27,682 bases of DNA from JBBSBR01 sp038251135 (GCA_038251135.1 JBBSBR010000013.1:1-27682), one strand, 5' to 3'; shown: positions 13,369 to 21,941, counted from the first letter of the stretch. Made by a program: numbers and translations. Notes: generated from the letters alone by a model not told the origin.

Positions 13369-14221
13369 GCGCATTTTTGCCACGCTGGCGATCGGCTCAC
13401 TGTTGATGCCGGGACTGGCCTTCGCCACCGATGGCAATACCCAGACTAGCCGGCCAACCGATGTTCGGCAGTCGACTTCGCCAAGTCCCAGCGGCGACCG
13501 TCAGGGTTCCGGCGACAGAAATTCGGCCAACAATGTTTGTACCCGCTACGCGACGCTCGAGACGAGAGTCGATTCCGAAACGTCAAAGCGCCACGATACG
13601 CTCAAGACTAACTTTGGTCAGCGCGATGCCAAGCTGGACCAATCGGTCGCGGATGCCGCCCAGAAATTAGCCGCCAGCCGCGCCGCTTGGGACGCCAAGC
13701 GCGACGCCCAGTTTGTCAAACTGGTAGCCAGTGCTCAGAATGACGCTCAGAGGCAGGCAATTCTAGCCTTCGAAACCACTGTCAAGGCGGCCGTAATCAA
13801 GCGCCGGGCAGCCGTGGATGCGGCTAATACCGCCTACCATACGGCAGTCAAAGCGGCTGTTGACCAGCGTCAGAACACTTTGACCGGTTCCGCCGGTACC
13901 TACCAGACTGCGGTCGCCGCAGCTTTTGCCGCCGCTAAGGCCAGCTGTGCTGCGGGAATGTCGCCAGCGACGGTCGGCACGACGCTTAAGTCCAGCCTCG
14001 ATGCCGCTCGGGCCAACCTGAAGGCTTCGGGCGACAAGGTCGTGCGTGTCCGGCCGAACCTTGATCCGTACAAGACCGCGCGCCAGACGGCCGTCGACGC
14101 GGCTAATACCGAGTTTAGAGCGACGATCTCAACGGCTCTCACGACTCTGAAGGCCGCCCTCAAGGCCGCCGCGCCGAGTCCGAGCGCCACTCCGACTCCC
14201 AGCCCGAGCGCCACCCCATAA
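13352..14221 (+). CDS. Secreted Ala-rich coiled-coil protein with Pro/Ser/Thr tail
   Basis: A 289-aa protein with a clear signal peptide (KRIFATLAIGSLLMPGLAFA, cleavage after about residue 23). A Ser/Asp-rich linker follows, then a long Ala/Lys/Thr helical region with repeated A-V-D-A-A-N-T motifs, and a PSPSATP-type tail of 24 or so residues. Two cysteines are present (near the linker and mid-protein). It is probably an exported surface or cell-wall-spanning protein. ATG 13352 is chosen because GGGAGGT (13338-13344) is ideally placed and the signal peptide begins there; the longer frame from 13121 lies inside the upstream gene. A perfect terminator follows. Confidence 0.8.
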   Translation: MTPTSKRIFATLAIGSLLMPGLAFATDGNTQTSRPTDVRQSTSPSPSGDRQGSGDRNSANNVCTRYATLETRVDSETSKRHDTLKTNFGQRDAKLDQSVADAAQKLAASRAAWDAKRDAQFVKLVASAQNDAQRQAILAFETTVKAAVIKRRAAVDAANTAYHTAVKAAVDQRQNTLTGSAGTYQTAVAAAFAAAKASCAAGMSPATVGTTLKSSLDAARANLKASGDKVVRVRPNLDPYKTARQTAVDAANTEFRATISTALTTLKAALKAAAPSPSATPTPSPSATP

Positions 14222-14238
14222 ACTTAGGGCAGCCTAAT

Positions 14239-14275
14239 AACTAATAAACCGCCCGGTCAGGGCGGTTTATTAGTT
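14239..14275. terminator. Strong bidirectional terminator
   Basis: A perfect 16-bp stem (AACTAATAAACCGCCC with its complement) around loop GGTCA, A/T-rich on both flanks. It serves the secreted-protein gene and murA, which converge here. Confidence 0.9.
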
Positions 14276-14292
14276 GAGAACAGCCGGTTCCG

Positions 14293-15600
14293 CTAGTTGG
14301 ATTCGAGATGAAAGTCCGCACCGATTGCCGTAAGTTTATCCCAGAAGTTCTCGTAGCCGCGCTCCAGATGATGAATGCCGTCAATCTGGCTTTCGCCCTG
14401 GGCGACCATGGCGGCCACGACCGTCGCCATACCGGCGCGAATATCCGGCGCGGTGATGTTGGCCGCTTTGAGCGGCGTACCGCCCTTGATTACCGCCGAA
14501 TGGGGCTGCGAGTGCGTGCGAAAGCGGCATTCGAGTTCACCGAGACACTTGGCGAAGACGCCGATGTCGGCCCCCATTATTTTGAGCTCGTCCGCGTAGC
14601 CGAAGCGGTCTTCGTAGACGGTTTCATGGACGACCGAGAGTCCTTGGGCCTGCGTCAGCACGACCACGAGCGGTTGTTGCCAGTCGGTGGCAAAACCGGG
14701 GTAGGTATCGGTCTCGAGTTCAATGGCTTTGAGCTCTCCTGCGCCGCGGCGAAATGTGATGCCCGAGTCGGTCACGGTGTAGTCGCCGCCGATCCGCCGG
14801 ACAGTATTGAGGAACGAGATGAGCTCACTTTGGCGCGCGCCTTCGACGTTGATTTCACCGCCGGTAGCGATGGCTACCAGACCCCAGGAAGCCGCCTCCA
14901 GACGGTCCGGAAGAATTGTGTACGTGGCACCGCGCAGCTTGGGTACGCCGTCAACCGTAATGACGCGGTCGGCACCAAACTCAATGATGGCTCCCATTTG
15001 CTGGAGGAGCTGCACGATGTCGGTAATTTCCGGCTCGAGGGCGGCGTTTTCGATCCTAGTTCGGCCCTGAGCCAGGACGGCGGCAAAGATGATGTTTTCG
15101 GTGGCACCGACACTGGGGTAAGGCAAGACGATGGATGCCCCGTGAAGGCCTTTGGGGGCCGAGGCCTTGAAGGCCGTTTCTGTAACTTCGATCTTGGCTC
15201 CCATGGCCTCCAGAGCGTCAAGGTGGAAGTTGACCGGCCGCGGTCCGATGTCGTCGCCGCCGACCATCGGCACTTCGGCTTCGCCGGTGCGGTGGAGCAG
15301 GGGAGACATGGCAAGAATCGACAGCCGATTGGACATCGACAAGCCGGCCACCCGCGTCTGGGTGATGGCGGGGGTGGAGAGACGCAGTTCGCTGCCGTTG
15401 CGCGTGACCTCCGCTCCGATGGCGGCGCAGATCTCGCTGGTGATTTGAACGTCCTCAATCTGGGGGCAGTTCAGCAAGACGACCGGCTCATCGGTCAGGA
15501 GGCTGGCGATCATCATCTTGGTGGCGGCATTCTTGGCTCCGGCTACCTGGACGGTGCCGGACAGCGGCTTGCCGCCCGTGATGTGTAAAATCTTACTCAT
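14293..15600 (-). CDS. murA: UDP-N-acetylglucosamine 1-carboxyvinyltransferase (MurA)
   Basis: Cytoplasmic enzyme that transfers enolpyruvate from PEP to UDP-GlcNAc, the first committed step of peptidoglycan synthesis. The 435-aa length is normal. N-terminal LSGTVQVAGAKNAATK carries the conserved Lys-Asn, and NAALEPEITD and YPGFATDWQQP are typical EPSP/MurA-fold signatures. The active-site loop reads GGDDIGPRP (114-122) where the usual sequence is GGCxIGxRP, so Asp116 replaces the cysteine that fosfomycin alkylates (Cys115 in E. coli). The same Cys-to-Asp change is known in Mycobacterium and Chlamydia MurA, which stay active and are fosfomycin-insensitive. The start ATG 15600 has SD GGGAG. 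A -10 TATAAT lies on the minus strand (plus 15632-15637). It is divergent from the Mur ligase gene. Confidence 0.96.
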   Translation of the reverse strand: MSKILHITGGKPLSGTVQVAGAKNAATKMMIASLLTDEPVVLLNCPQIEDVQITSEICAAIGAEVTRNGSELRLSTPAITQTRVAGLSMSNRLSILAMSPLLHRTGEAEVPMVGGDDIGPRPVNFHLDALEAMGAKIEVTETAFKASAPKGLHGASIVLPYPSVGATENIIFAAVLAQGRTRIENAALEPEITDIVQLLQQMGAIIEFGADRVITVDGVPKLRGATYTILPDRLEAASWGLVAIATGGEINVEGARQSELISFLNTVRRIGGDYTVTDSGITFRRGAGELKAIELETDTYPGFATDWQQPLVVVLTQAQGLSVVHETVYEDRFGYADELKIMGADIGVFAKCLGELECRFRTHSQPHSAVIKGGTPLKAANITAPDIRAGMATVVAAMVAQGESQIDGIHHLERGYENFWDKLTAIGADFHLESN

Positions 15601-15680
15601 AGTCTCCCTTAAAGTACTCTTATCAAGGGTTATTATACAGCGTATTTACCTCCTGACTGTCGCTCCGCCGCTCGAAGTTG

Positions 15681-15686
15681 TAGAAT
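15681..15686 (+). promoter_or_regulatory. -10 box of the Mur ligase gene
   Basis: TAGAAT, 7 nt before ATG 15694, with no SD between. The divergent murA -10 is at 15632-15637, so 93 bp carry both promoters. No clear -35 is visible. Confidence 0.55.
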
Positions 15687-15693
15687 ACTGGTT

Positions 15694-16992
15694 ATGAAAG
15701 CTCGTTTCCGACTCTTCGTACGCTCCTTGCTCGAGCGCCAACTCAAACGTCTCATCAAACGCCAACAGCCCAAAGTCGTGGCCGTGGTCGGCAGCGTAGG
15801 TAAGACCAGTACCAAGTTCGCCATCGAAGCTGTTTTGTCGCAGAAATACCGCGTTCAGATGCAGACGGGGAATTACAACGATACGGTGAGCGTACCGTTG
15901 GCGGCTTTTGGCCTTACGACGCCGAATTCGATCATTAATCCCTTTGCCTGGATATGGCGTTTGATCGCGATGGAGATCAAGCTCTGGCAGACCCCGACGC
16001 ATGATGTACTGCTGCTCGAGCTCGGAACCGACAAGGCAGGGGAGATCCCCCACTTTGCGTCCTATTTGAAGCCCGACATAAGCGTCATTACGGCCGTAGC
16101 GCCGGAGCATATGGAGTACTTCGGCACGCTCGATGCCGTAGCCAAAGAAGAGCTGGCGATCGCGGGATCGTCGAAGATTACAATCTTCGGCCGAGACGAA
16201 GTGCCCAGTGAGTATCGCGGTGCTCATCTTGAGAAAACTACCAAGGTCTTCACCTATGGGCTGCGCGGTAAACCCGACCTGACTTTTGACGTTGAATCCA
16301 GTGATCCGGTTGCCGGTACGGCGGGTATGCTCAAGTCTGAATCCAAGCCCATCGGTCACAAAGTTCGCCTCAAAGGCTATGGCGAACCGGCAATTAAGTC
16401 CGCCCTGGCAGCGGCGCTCGTGGGCGAGCAGATGGGTCTGACTCGCGATGAAATTCATGCGGGCCTGGAAGCGATATCTACGCCGTCCGGCCGGATGCAG
16501 TCGCTCGCGGGTATTTCCGGTTCTTTAATCATCGACGACACCTACAATTCGAGCCCGGAGGCCGCCTACGCTGCCTTGCAGGCACTCTTAAGCATCAATG
16601 TCGCCGGTAAGCACATTGCCGTCATGGGGTCGATGAATGAGCTGGGCGACGAGTCGCCGCGTTATCATGCCGAGGTGGGCGCGGCCTGTGCCGGAGTTGA
16701 TCTGTTGGTTACGATCGGCGGACTGGCCAACGATCATCTGGGACCGGCGGCCGTCGCCGCGGGGCTCGATCCGACGCGCTGGAAGCCGGCCGAATCGCCG
16801 TATGCCGCCGGCGAGTACTTGAAACTGGTGGTGGGTACAGGTGATGTGGTGCTGGCCAAGGGTTCTCAGAACGGCGTCTTTGCCGAAGAGGCGATCAAGG
16901 CGATTCTGGCCGATCCGGCCGATACCGCCAAACTCGTCCGCCAGTCCCCTGCTTGGATTCGCATCAAAAATAAACAATTTGGAGTACAATAG
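15694..16992 (+). CDS. Mur ligase family protein (MurF-like)
   Basis: ATP-dependent ligase closest in pattern to MurF, which adds D-Ala-D-Ala to UDP-MurNAc-tripeptide. The P-loop GSVGKTST is at 33-40. TGNYNDTVSVPLAAFGL, ELGTDKAGEI, and HMEYFGTLDAVAKEE follow in the central domain, and DDTYNSSPEAA begins the C-terminal domain. Length is 432 aa. MurF normally has about 80-100 residues before the P-loop (the uridine-nucleotide domain); here only about 30 basic residues precede it, so that domain is missing. This could mean a different substrate. Probably leaderless, from the -10 at 15681-15686. It is divergent from murA, and the next gene follows after 7 nt. I give no symbol because the substrate is uncertain. 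Confidence 0.88.
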   Translation: MKARFRLFVRSLLERQLKRLIKRQQPKVVAVVGSVGKTSTKFAIEAVLSQKYRVQMQTGNYNDTVSVPLAAFGLTTPNSIINPFAWIWRLIAMEIKLWQTPTHDVLLLELGTDKAGEIPHFASYLKPDISVITAVAPEHMEYFGTLDAVAKEELAIAGSSKITIFGRDEVPSEYRGAHLEKTTKVFTYGLRGKPDLTFDVESSDPVAGTAGMLKSESKPIGHKVRLKGYGEPAIKSALAAALVGEQMGLTRDEIHAGLEAISTPSGRMQSLAGISGSLIIDDTYNSSPEAAYAALQALLSINVAGKHIAVMGSMNELGDESPRYHAEVGAACAGVDLLVTIGGLANDHLGPAAVAAGLDPTRWKPAESPYAAGEYLKLVVGTGDVVLAKGSQNGVFAEEAIKAILADPADTAKLVRQSPAWIRIKNKQFGVQ

Positions 16993-16999
16993 CCAAGTT

Positions 17000-17656
17000 A
17001 TGCCGACGAACGACCCAGCCTATGATCTGCACCTCGATGTGCCGTATTACCGCCAAAACGACCCCAACGGGGTTCTGAGCAAGTTCTGGCAGGAACGCTC
17101 ATGCGGCGTCCTGGCCCTCAAGATGGTCATAGATTATTGGCGGCTCAAGGACGAACTTGCGCCGGTCGATCTGCAAGAGCTCTTCGACCGCGCCATCGCC
17201 AATGACGGCGTTGACGCCAACGGTAATTGGCTTCATTCGGCGCTTGTTAAAACCGCCAGCGACTATGATTTACTGTCTTGGCGCCGGATGTGGCGTCTGA
17301 GCAGCGACCAACGCCGCGGGGCCGCCGCGTCGGGCGTGGCCGGTGCCGCCCTGCTCCGCAACGAAATCCAGCAACAGCGCGAGGCGCTCCCAACCCTCGT
17401 GGAGGCGCTCGTTCAGGGCAGCCCGGTCATTATTTCCGTTGCCAAAAACTTCGATGAAGTCGCCAAACCGCACCTTGTCGTACTGACCGGCGTCCGCCGC
17501 CGCACCAAGCTCGGCGCCTTCGAGGGCGTCTTCTATAATGACCCCTACAGTCCGACGGCCAGCGACGCCAAGGACCGCTACGTGTCGATTTCGAAGTTCA
17601 ATGAAAAATGGAATTATCTCGCAATCTTCGCCGAACCGGCGGGCCAGACGAATTAG
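17000..17656 (+). CDS. C39-like (papain-fold) peptidase family protein
   Basis: A 218-aa protein of the peptidase C39-like type (as in Peptidase_C39_2). LDVPYYRQND opens the domain, Cys35 in the SCGVLALKMVIDYW helix is the candidate nucleophile, His157 in KPHLVVLTGV the general base, and Asp180 in YNDPY the third member. No signal peptide or membrane segment is present, so it acts in the cytoplasm unless exported by another route. The ATG lies 7 nt after the Mur ligase stop. TACAAT (16985-16990) is 9 nt before it, so it may be transcribed both with the ligase and from its own leaderless promoter. The context suggests a role in cell-wall peptide handling, which is inference. Confidence 0.8.
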   Translation: MPTNDPAYDLHLDVPYYRQNDPNGVLSKFWQERSCGVLALKMVIDYWRLKDELAPVDLQELFDRAIANDGVDANGNWLHSALVKTASDYDLLSWRRMWRLSSDQRRGAAASGVAGAALLRNEIQQQREALPTLVEALVQGSPVIISVAKNFDEVAKPHLVVLTGVRRRTKLGAFEGVFYNDPYSPTASDAKDRYVSISKFNEKWNYLAIFAEPAGQTN

Positions 17657-17759
17657 CCTCTGCGGTCACAAGCGGTATTTCCAGATATGAATTATTAGCT
17701 TATAATTGCGCCCAGTTTGGGACCGCCCCAATCAGTACCTAGTATTTGGAGCTGCCGAG

Positions 17760-18149
17760 ATGCCCATGATCTCTTTCGCGTTCTCACCCCAACCGGCCAC
17801 CGTCGTGCGGGCAACTGACACGGGCAGCTTCGAGTCGTTGGCTCAGGCTTGTGAGCTGCGTCCCGTCAACACGATCTTGGTCGACCGACCGGAGCCCGTC
17901 TACGACATGGCCGTCGAGGTTGACGGCGTGCGAGTGAATGCCACTATCCGGGAGTACTCATTGAACCGCGAAAAGACGATAACCCTGGTGCTCGACTCCG
18001 AAGTTGGCATTCTGTTCGCCCGGTACGACGCTACGGCCGCTACTTGGTCCTTCGACCAGACTCGCTACATCATCGACGAACCCCCGACCGACCCGCGCGA
18101 TTCACCCATCATGGTTCTGGGCATTGCGCCTTGGGCCTCGTCCGACTAA
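17760..18149 (+). CDS. Hypothetical beta-rich protein
   Basis: A 129-aa protein with no family I recognise. The pattern is mostly beta strands (VVRATDTGSF, MAVEVDGVRVNATIREY, TITLVLDSEVGILFARY), with few charged helices, no signal peptide and no membrane segment. Start ATG 17760 has GGAG 8 nt upstream (17748-17751); the longer TTG 17706 start overlaps the TATAAT box at 17701-17706 and is rejected. A large structured terminator follows (18156-18213). Confidence 0.65.
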   Translation: MPMISFAFSPQPATVVRATDTGSFESLAQACELRPVNTILVDRPEPVYDMAVEVDGVRVNATIREYSLNREKTITLVLDSEVGILFARYDATAATWSFDQTRYIIDEPPTDPRDSPIMVLGIAPWASSD

Positions 18150-18155
18150 CCAGCT

Positions 18156-18213
18156 CCGCTACCGGCAAAGCGCCTTCACTTCGGTGACTTGCCCGCCGGT
18201 AGCGGGGCGTTTT
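18156..18213 (+). terminator. Branched terminator hairpin
   Basis: An outer stem CCGCTACCGGC with GCCGGTAGCGG (18156-18205) encloses an inner TTCG-capped hairpin (TCACTTCGGTGA). GGCGTTTTGC follows. The large insert makes it unusual for a simple terminator. Confidence 0.7.
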
Positions 18214-18325
18214 GCTTGATTGAGCGAATGATTATTGGGCGTTTGCCCTCATCGAAAGCTCCCGACAGCCAGTCAGACTTGCCCGCAATATGACGTATTG
18301 ACTCGCAATTTCACCCTCAACAAGC

Positions 18326-18331
18326 TATAAT
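18326..18331 (+). promoter_or_regulatory. -10 box of leuS
   Basis: Consensus TATAAT, 8 nt before ATG 18340, without an SD. TTGACT at 18298-18303 is 22 nt upstream, longer than the usual spacer, so the -35 assignment is doubtful. Confidence 0.6.
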
Positions 18332-18339
18332 CTGAACTC

Positions 18340-20826
18340 ATGAAGCGCTACGATCCCCAAGCAATTGAAGACAAATGGCAGGCGGTCTGGGACGAGACCA
18401 AGCTCTACGCCGCCAGCGATTCGGATCCCCGCGAGAAGTACTACTACCTCGTTGAGTTTCCGTACCCCAGCGGCGACGGACTGCACGTCGGACATGTCCG
18501 CAGCTACACGGCGCTCGACATTATGGCCCGTCATAAACGTATGCAGGGCTTCAACGTGCTTTACCCGATGGGCTTCGACGAGTTCGGACTACCGACCGAA
18601 AACTACGCCATTAAGCACAAGATTGCGCCACAGGCTGCTACCGCCGCCAATGTCACCACCTTTACCCGCCAGCTGAAGGAGATCGGCTTTAGCTTCGACT
18701 GGGATCGTCAAGTGCACACCAGCGACCCAAGCTATTACCGTTGGACGCAATGGATATTCTTGCAACTGTTGCAGGCGGGACTTGCCTATCAGGACGAGAT
18801 CTCGATCAACTGGTGTCCGTTTGAGAAGACGGGTCTGGCCAACGAGGAGGTTGTCGACGGCAAGCACGAGCGTTGCGGTACGCCGGTCGAGAAGAGGTTC
18901 CTCAAGCAGTGGTTGCTCAAAATTACCGCCTATGCCGATCGGCTCATCGACGATCTCAAAACCGTTGATTATCTCGACCGCATCTCGTCCCAGCAGATCA
19001 ATTGGATCGGCCGCAGTCATGGTGCGGAAATTACCTTCAAGCTTCGAAATGTCGAGGGCGAAACCGACGACCGGATAGCGGTTGGGGTCTATACCACGCG
19101 CCCCGACACGATCTTTGGCGCCACCTTCCTCGTCGTCTCTCCCGAAGTCGTAAAAACATGGATCGATGCCGGCTGGAAGGCGAGTGATGAGGTGCAAAAT
19201 TACGTCACCAACGCCATGAACAAGGCAGAACTTGAGCGCCAAGAAGAAAAGGTAAAAACCGGCGTGGACACCTCGATCAAGGCCCTCAATCCAATTTCCG
19301 GGGAAGAGATCCCGGTCTGGGTGGCCGACTACGTACTTGGCAGCTACGGCACCGGTGCCATCATGGCCGTCCCGGCTCACGACGAGCGCGACTTTGAATT
19401 TGCTGCCAAATATAAACTCCCGATCGTGCGCGTTATCGACGGGGGAGAGCTGCCATATTCCGGACCCGGCAAGCTGGTAAATTCCGGAGACTACGACGGC
19501 CTCGAGGGCGATCCGGCAAGGCACCAGATCATCGAAGATCTCGTTGCGAAAGACGCCGGCCAGGGCGCCACCAAGTATAAGCTCCGCGACTGGGTCTTTA
19601 GCCGCCAGCACTACTGGGGCGAGCCGATTCCTATCATCCACTGTCCGAAATGCGGGGTCGTGCCGGTGCCGGTTAATCAGCTGCCCGTTGAATTACCGTT
19701 GGTTGAGAGTTATGAGCCGACGGATACGGGCGAGTCCCCGCTGGCCGCTATGACCGACTGGGTGAACGTTCTGTGTCCGAAATGCGAGTCCCCCGCCAAG
19801 CGCGAAACCGATACGATGCCCAACTGGGCCGGTTCGTCCTGGTACTATTTGCGCTACGCCGACGCTCATAACGACCGGGCCTTTGCCGATCCCGAGAAGC
19901 TCAAGCAGTGGACTCCGGTCGACCTCTACAACGGCGGCATGGAACACACGACGCTGCACCTGCTCTATTCACGCTTCTGGCATAAATTCCTCTTCGACCA
20001 GGGTCTCGTCCCGACCGCCGAACCGTACGCTGCGCGCCGTTCCCACGGCATGATCCTCGGGCCGGACGGCGCCAAGATGAGCAAGTCAAAGGGCAATGTG
20101 ATCAATCCCGACGCCGTCATCGTCAAGTACGGCGCCGACAGCCTGCGCCTCTACGAGATGTTCATGGGTCCCTTCGATGAGACGACAGCCTGGAGCGACG
20201 AGCATCTGAGCGGTGTTAACCGTTTCCTCTACCGAGTCTGGACGCTGGCGCAGGTACTGATGAGCGAAGGGGACCGCACGGTTGACCCTCAAGCCGAAGT
20301 AATTCAATCTGAGATTTTTGCGACCGAGGTCGACCGGGCCACGCATAAGACGCTGAAGAAGGTTCATGAAGACATTACCGCCATGCACTTCAATACGGCC
20401 GTCAGTGCTCTCATGGAGTACATCAACTTTCTCAACGAACCAAAGCGCCGGGCGAGCTTTGTCCTGGCCGCTAATCGCGATCTGGCCGATCGCACGATCC
20501 GCAGTTTGGTACTCATGCTCGCGCCCTTTACCCCGCATATTGCCGAAGAGATTTGGCAGGACCTCGGCGAGCCCGAGTCGGTTCATATTCAGGGCTGGCC
20601 GAAGTACGACCCCGAGCTCATCAAAGAGGACCTTGTAACCATCGTGGTGCAGGTAAACGGCAAGCTTCGGGCCAACCTTGTGGCACCGATCGAGGCCACC
20701 GAAGCCGAGCTTACTGATCTGGCAAAGGCCGACGAGCGCGTCGCCAAATACCTTGCCGATGGCGAAATCGTAAAGACCGTCGTCGTCCCCCGTAAGCTCG
20801 TAAACTTCGTGGTCAAAACCTCGTGA
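18340..20826 (+). CDS. leuS: Leucyl-tRNA synthetase
   Basis: Class I synthetase that charges tRNA-Leu. The 828-aa length is normal for the bacterial form. In order: Rossmann HIGH variant HVGH (49-52) in YPSGDGLHVGHVRSYT; the editing domain with TTRPDTIFGATF and AVPAHDERDFEFA (the aspartate that positions leucine for editing exclusion is present); two CPKC pairs of the zinc-containing insert; KMSKS near residue 579 (AKMSKSKGN); and the anticodon-binding and C-terminal domains ending in VVVPRKLVNFVV. It appears fully functional. The start sits 8 nt after TATAAT, so the message is leaderless or nearly so. The stop overlaps the next start as GTGA. Confidence 0.98.
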   Translation: MKRYDPQAIEDKWQAVWDETKLYAASDSDPREKYYYLVEFPYPSGDGLHVGHVRSYTALDIMARHKRMQGFNVLYPMGFDEFGLPTENYAIKHKIAPQAATAANVTTFTRQLKEIGFSFDWDRQVHTSDPSYYRWTQWIFLQLLQAGLAYQDEISINWCPFEKTGLANEEVVDGKHERCGTPVEKRFLKQWLLKITAYADRLIDDLKTVDYLDRISSQQINWIGRSHGAEITFKLRNVEGETDDRIAVGVYTTRPDTIFGATFLVVSPEVVKTWIDAGWKASDEVQNYVTNAMNKAELERQEEKVKTGVDTSIKALNPISGEEIPVWVADYVLGSYGTGAIMAVPAHDERDFEFAAKYKLPIVRVIDGGELPYSGPGKLVNSGDYDGLEGDPARHQIIEDLVAKDAGQGATKYKLRDWVFSRQHYWGEPIPIIHCPKCGVVPVPVNQLPVELPLVESYEPTDTGESPLAAMTDWVNVLCPKCESPAKRETDTMPNWAGSSWYYLRYADAHNDRAFADPEKLKQWTPVDLYNGGMEHTTLHLLYSRFWHKFLFDQGLVPTAEPYAARRSHGMILGPDGAKMSKSKGNVINPDAVIVKYGADSLRLYEMFMGPFDETTAWSDEHLSGVNRFLYRVWTLAQVLMSEGDRTVDPQAEVIQSEIFATEVDRATHKTLKKVHEDITAMHFNTAVSALMEYINFLNEPKRRASFVLAANRDLADRTIRSLVLMLAPFTPHIAEEIWQDLGEPESVHIQGWPKYDPELIKEDLVTIVVQVNGKLRANLVAPIEATEAELTDLAKADERVAKYLADGEIVKTVVVPRKLVNFVVKTS

Positions 20827-21431
20827 ATGAACTCCCCGAAATACGTATTCGGTTCAGCCGATTAATGACGCAAACTGTCTCGAAAGACCTTATGAAGGTT
20901 TACCGAGGTCCAGAAGCTGAAATCGAGGAGCTAGATGTGTACCGTAAGCGAGTTGACGCTTATCGAGTCGCCTGGAAGCAGTATGACCGAGTAATCCTCA
21001 ATGCTATAACGTCAAGACTTGAATTGCAGTTCTACCTACCAGTAATTGACGCAAGTATTGCGCCAATGATCCCTTCATTTAGTACACCTTTACAGATAAA
21101 TTTTAAGTCAGAACCGGACGAGTTTGTCGATATTCTGACTCACGAACTCATCCATATTCTCATGAGTGACAATAGAGAGAACATTGAGCCAGATGATTTA
21201 GTAAAGATTCACTGGTCCGAATATGAACCAAAAATCGGTATACATATCATGGTCCATGCAGTGCTTAAATACGTTTATCTGGACGTTCTTAAGCAGCCAG
21301 ACAGACTCAAACGAGATATACATCGCTCTCAAACACCCGCCTATGCTCTCGCTTGGAAAATCGTTGAAGAAAGCGATTATAGCGCTATCATTGAGCAAAT
21401 GTCCGATTTCGTCGAGCAGCGCAAGAAGTAA
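20823..21431 (+). CDS. Zincin-like (HExxH) protein of unknown family
   Basis: A 202-aa soluble protein. HELIH (107-111), in DILTHELIHILMSDN, is a classic HExxH zinc motif. HIMVH (141-145), 30 or so residues later, may supply the third ligand. The N-terminal third is charged and helical. A metallopeptidase-like function is likely but untested, and I recognise no named family. The GTG start overlaps the leuS stop (GTGA), so it is translationally coupled to leuS. It is much more AT-rich than leuS, which suggests acquisition into the operon. Its stop overlaps the next ATG by one base. Confidence 0.7.
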   Translation: MNELPEIRIRFSRLMTQTVSKDLMKVYRGPEAEIEELDVYRKRVDAYRVAWKQYDRVILNAITSRLELQFYLPVIDASIAPMIPSFSTPLQINFKSEPDEFVDILTHELIHILMSDNRENIEPDDLVKIHWSEYEPKIGIHIMVHAVLKYVYLDVLKQPDRLKRDIHRSQTPAYALAWKIVEESDYSAIIEQMSDFVEQRKK

Positions 21432-21856
21432 TGTCGATTTTTCCTGCCAACGATGCCAAATTCGATGAAGTACGAGCCTTGAATTTACCGATCGGCCGCT
21501 ATGCGATTACATCGAGCGGCCCCTTGGGTATCCGTGATATCCGCCAGATAGGCGATATCGACCTGATTGTCGACGACGGCCTCTGGGAGATACTCTCGGC
21601 CCGGTTTGGTACGGTGACCGAGGATGATGTCGCAAAGATTCGGATCGGCGAGGATATCGAGATTCTGGGGGCGGGATCATTCCTGACGACCAAGCTGGAC
21701 GGGCCGACAGTAGATGTGCAACTTGCCGCCTCAGAGGTGCATGACGGCCTGTCATTTGTGAGCCTTGAGCACATCCTCTGGTTCAAAGAGCATATGATGC
21801 GCGACAAGCACCAGGCAGATATTGCCGTGCTTAAGCGGCTATTGGGCGTTGAATAA
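21431..21856 (+). CDS. Nucleotidyltransferase-fold-like protein
   Basis: A 141-aa protein. The segment SSGPLGIRDIRQIGDIDLIVDD (about 28-49) resembles the GS-x-G-x-x...D-x-D signature of the nucleotidyltransferase fold, with Asp42 and Asp44 as candidate metal ligands. The last third (LEHILWFKEHMMRDKHQADIA) resembles the helix that follows in kinase- or AbiEii-like nucleotidyltransferase proteins. The substrate is unknown. It starts at TAATG, overlapping the zincin stop by one base. Composition returns to that of core genes. The zincin and nucleotidyltransferase could work as a pair, for example toxin and antitoxin, but nothing in the sequence proves it. Confidence 0.6.
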   Translation: MSIFPANDAKFDEVRALNLPIGRYAITSSGPLGIRDIRQIGDIDLIVDDGLWEILSARFGTVTEDDVAKIRIGEDIEILGAGSFLTTKLDGPTVDVQLAASEVHDGLSFVSLEHILWFKEHMMRDKHQADIAVLKRLLGVE

Positions 21857-21941
21857 AGCGATAATCAACTTGCATATTCGGTAATTGTTCGGTTTAATTG
21901 ACATAGGCAATCTCGTATACTGATGGGGAAGGAACTAGCGC

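Noticed and set aside
14308..15588. 426-codon plus-strand ORF across the murA region
   Set aside because: It is the antisense shadow of murA, which has all family motifs on the minus strand.
15646..16458. 270-codon minus-strand ORF across the Mur ligase gene
   Set aside because: Antisense shadow of a gene with clear P-loop and Mur ligase motifs on the plus strand.
18589..19641. 350-codon minus-strand ORF inside leuS
   Set aside because: Antisense shadow produced by the GC-rich codon pattern of leuS; no start signal or protein pattern.
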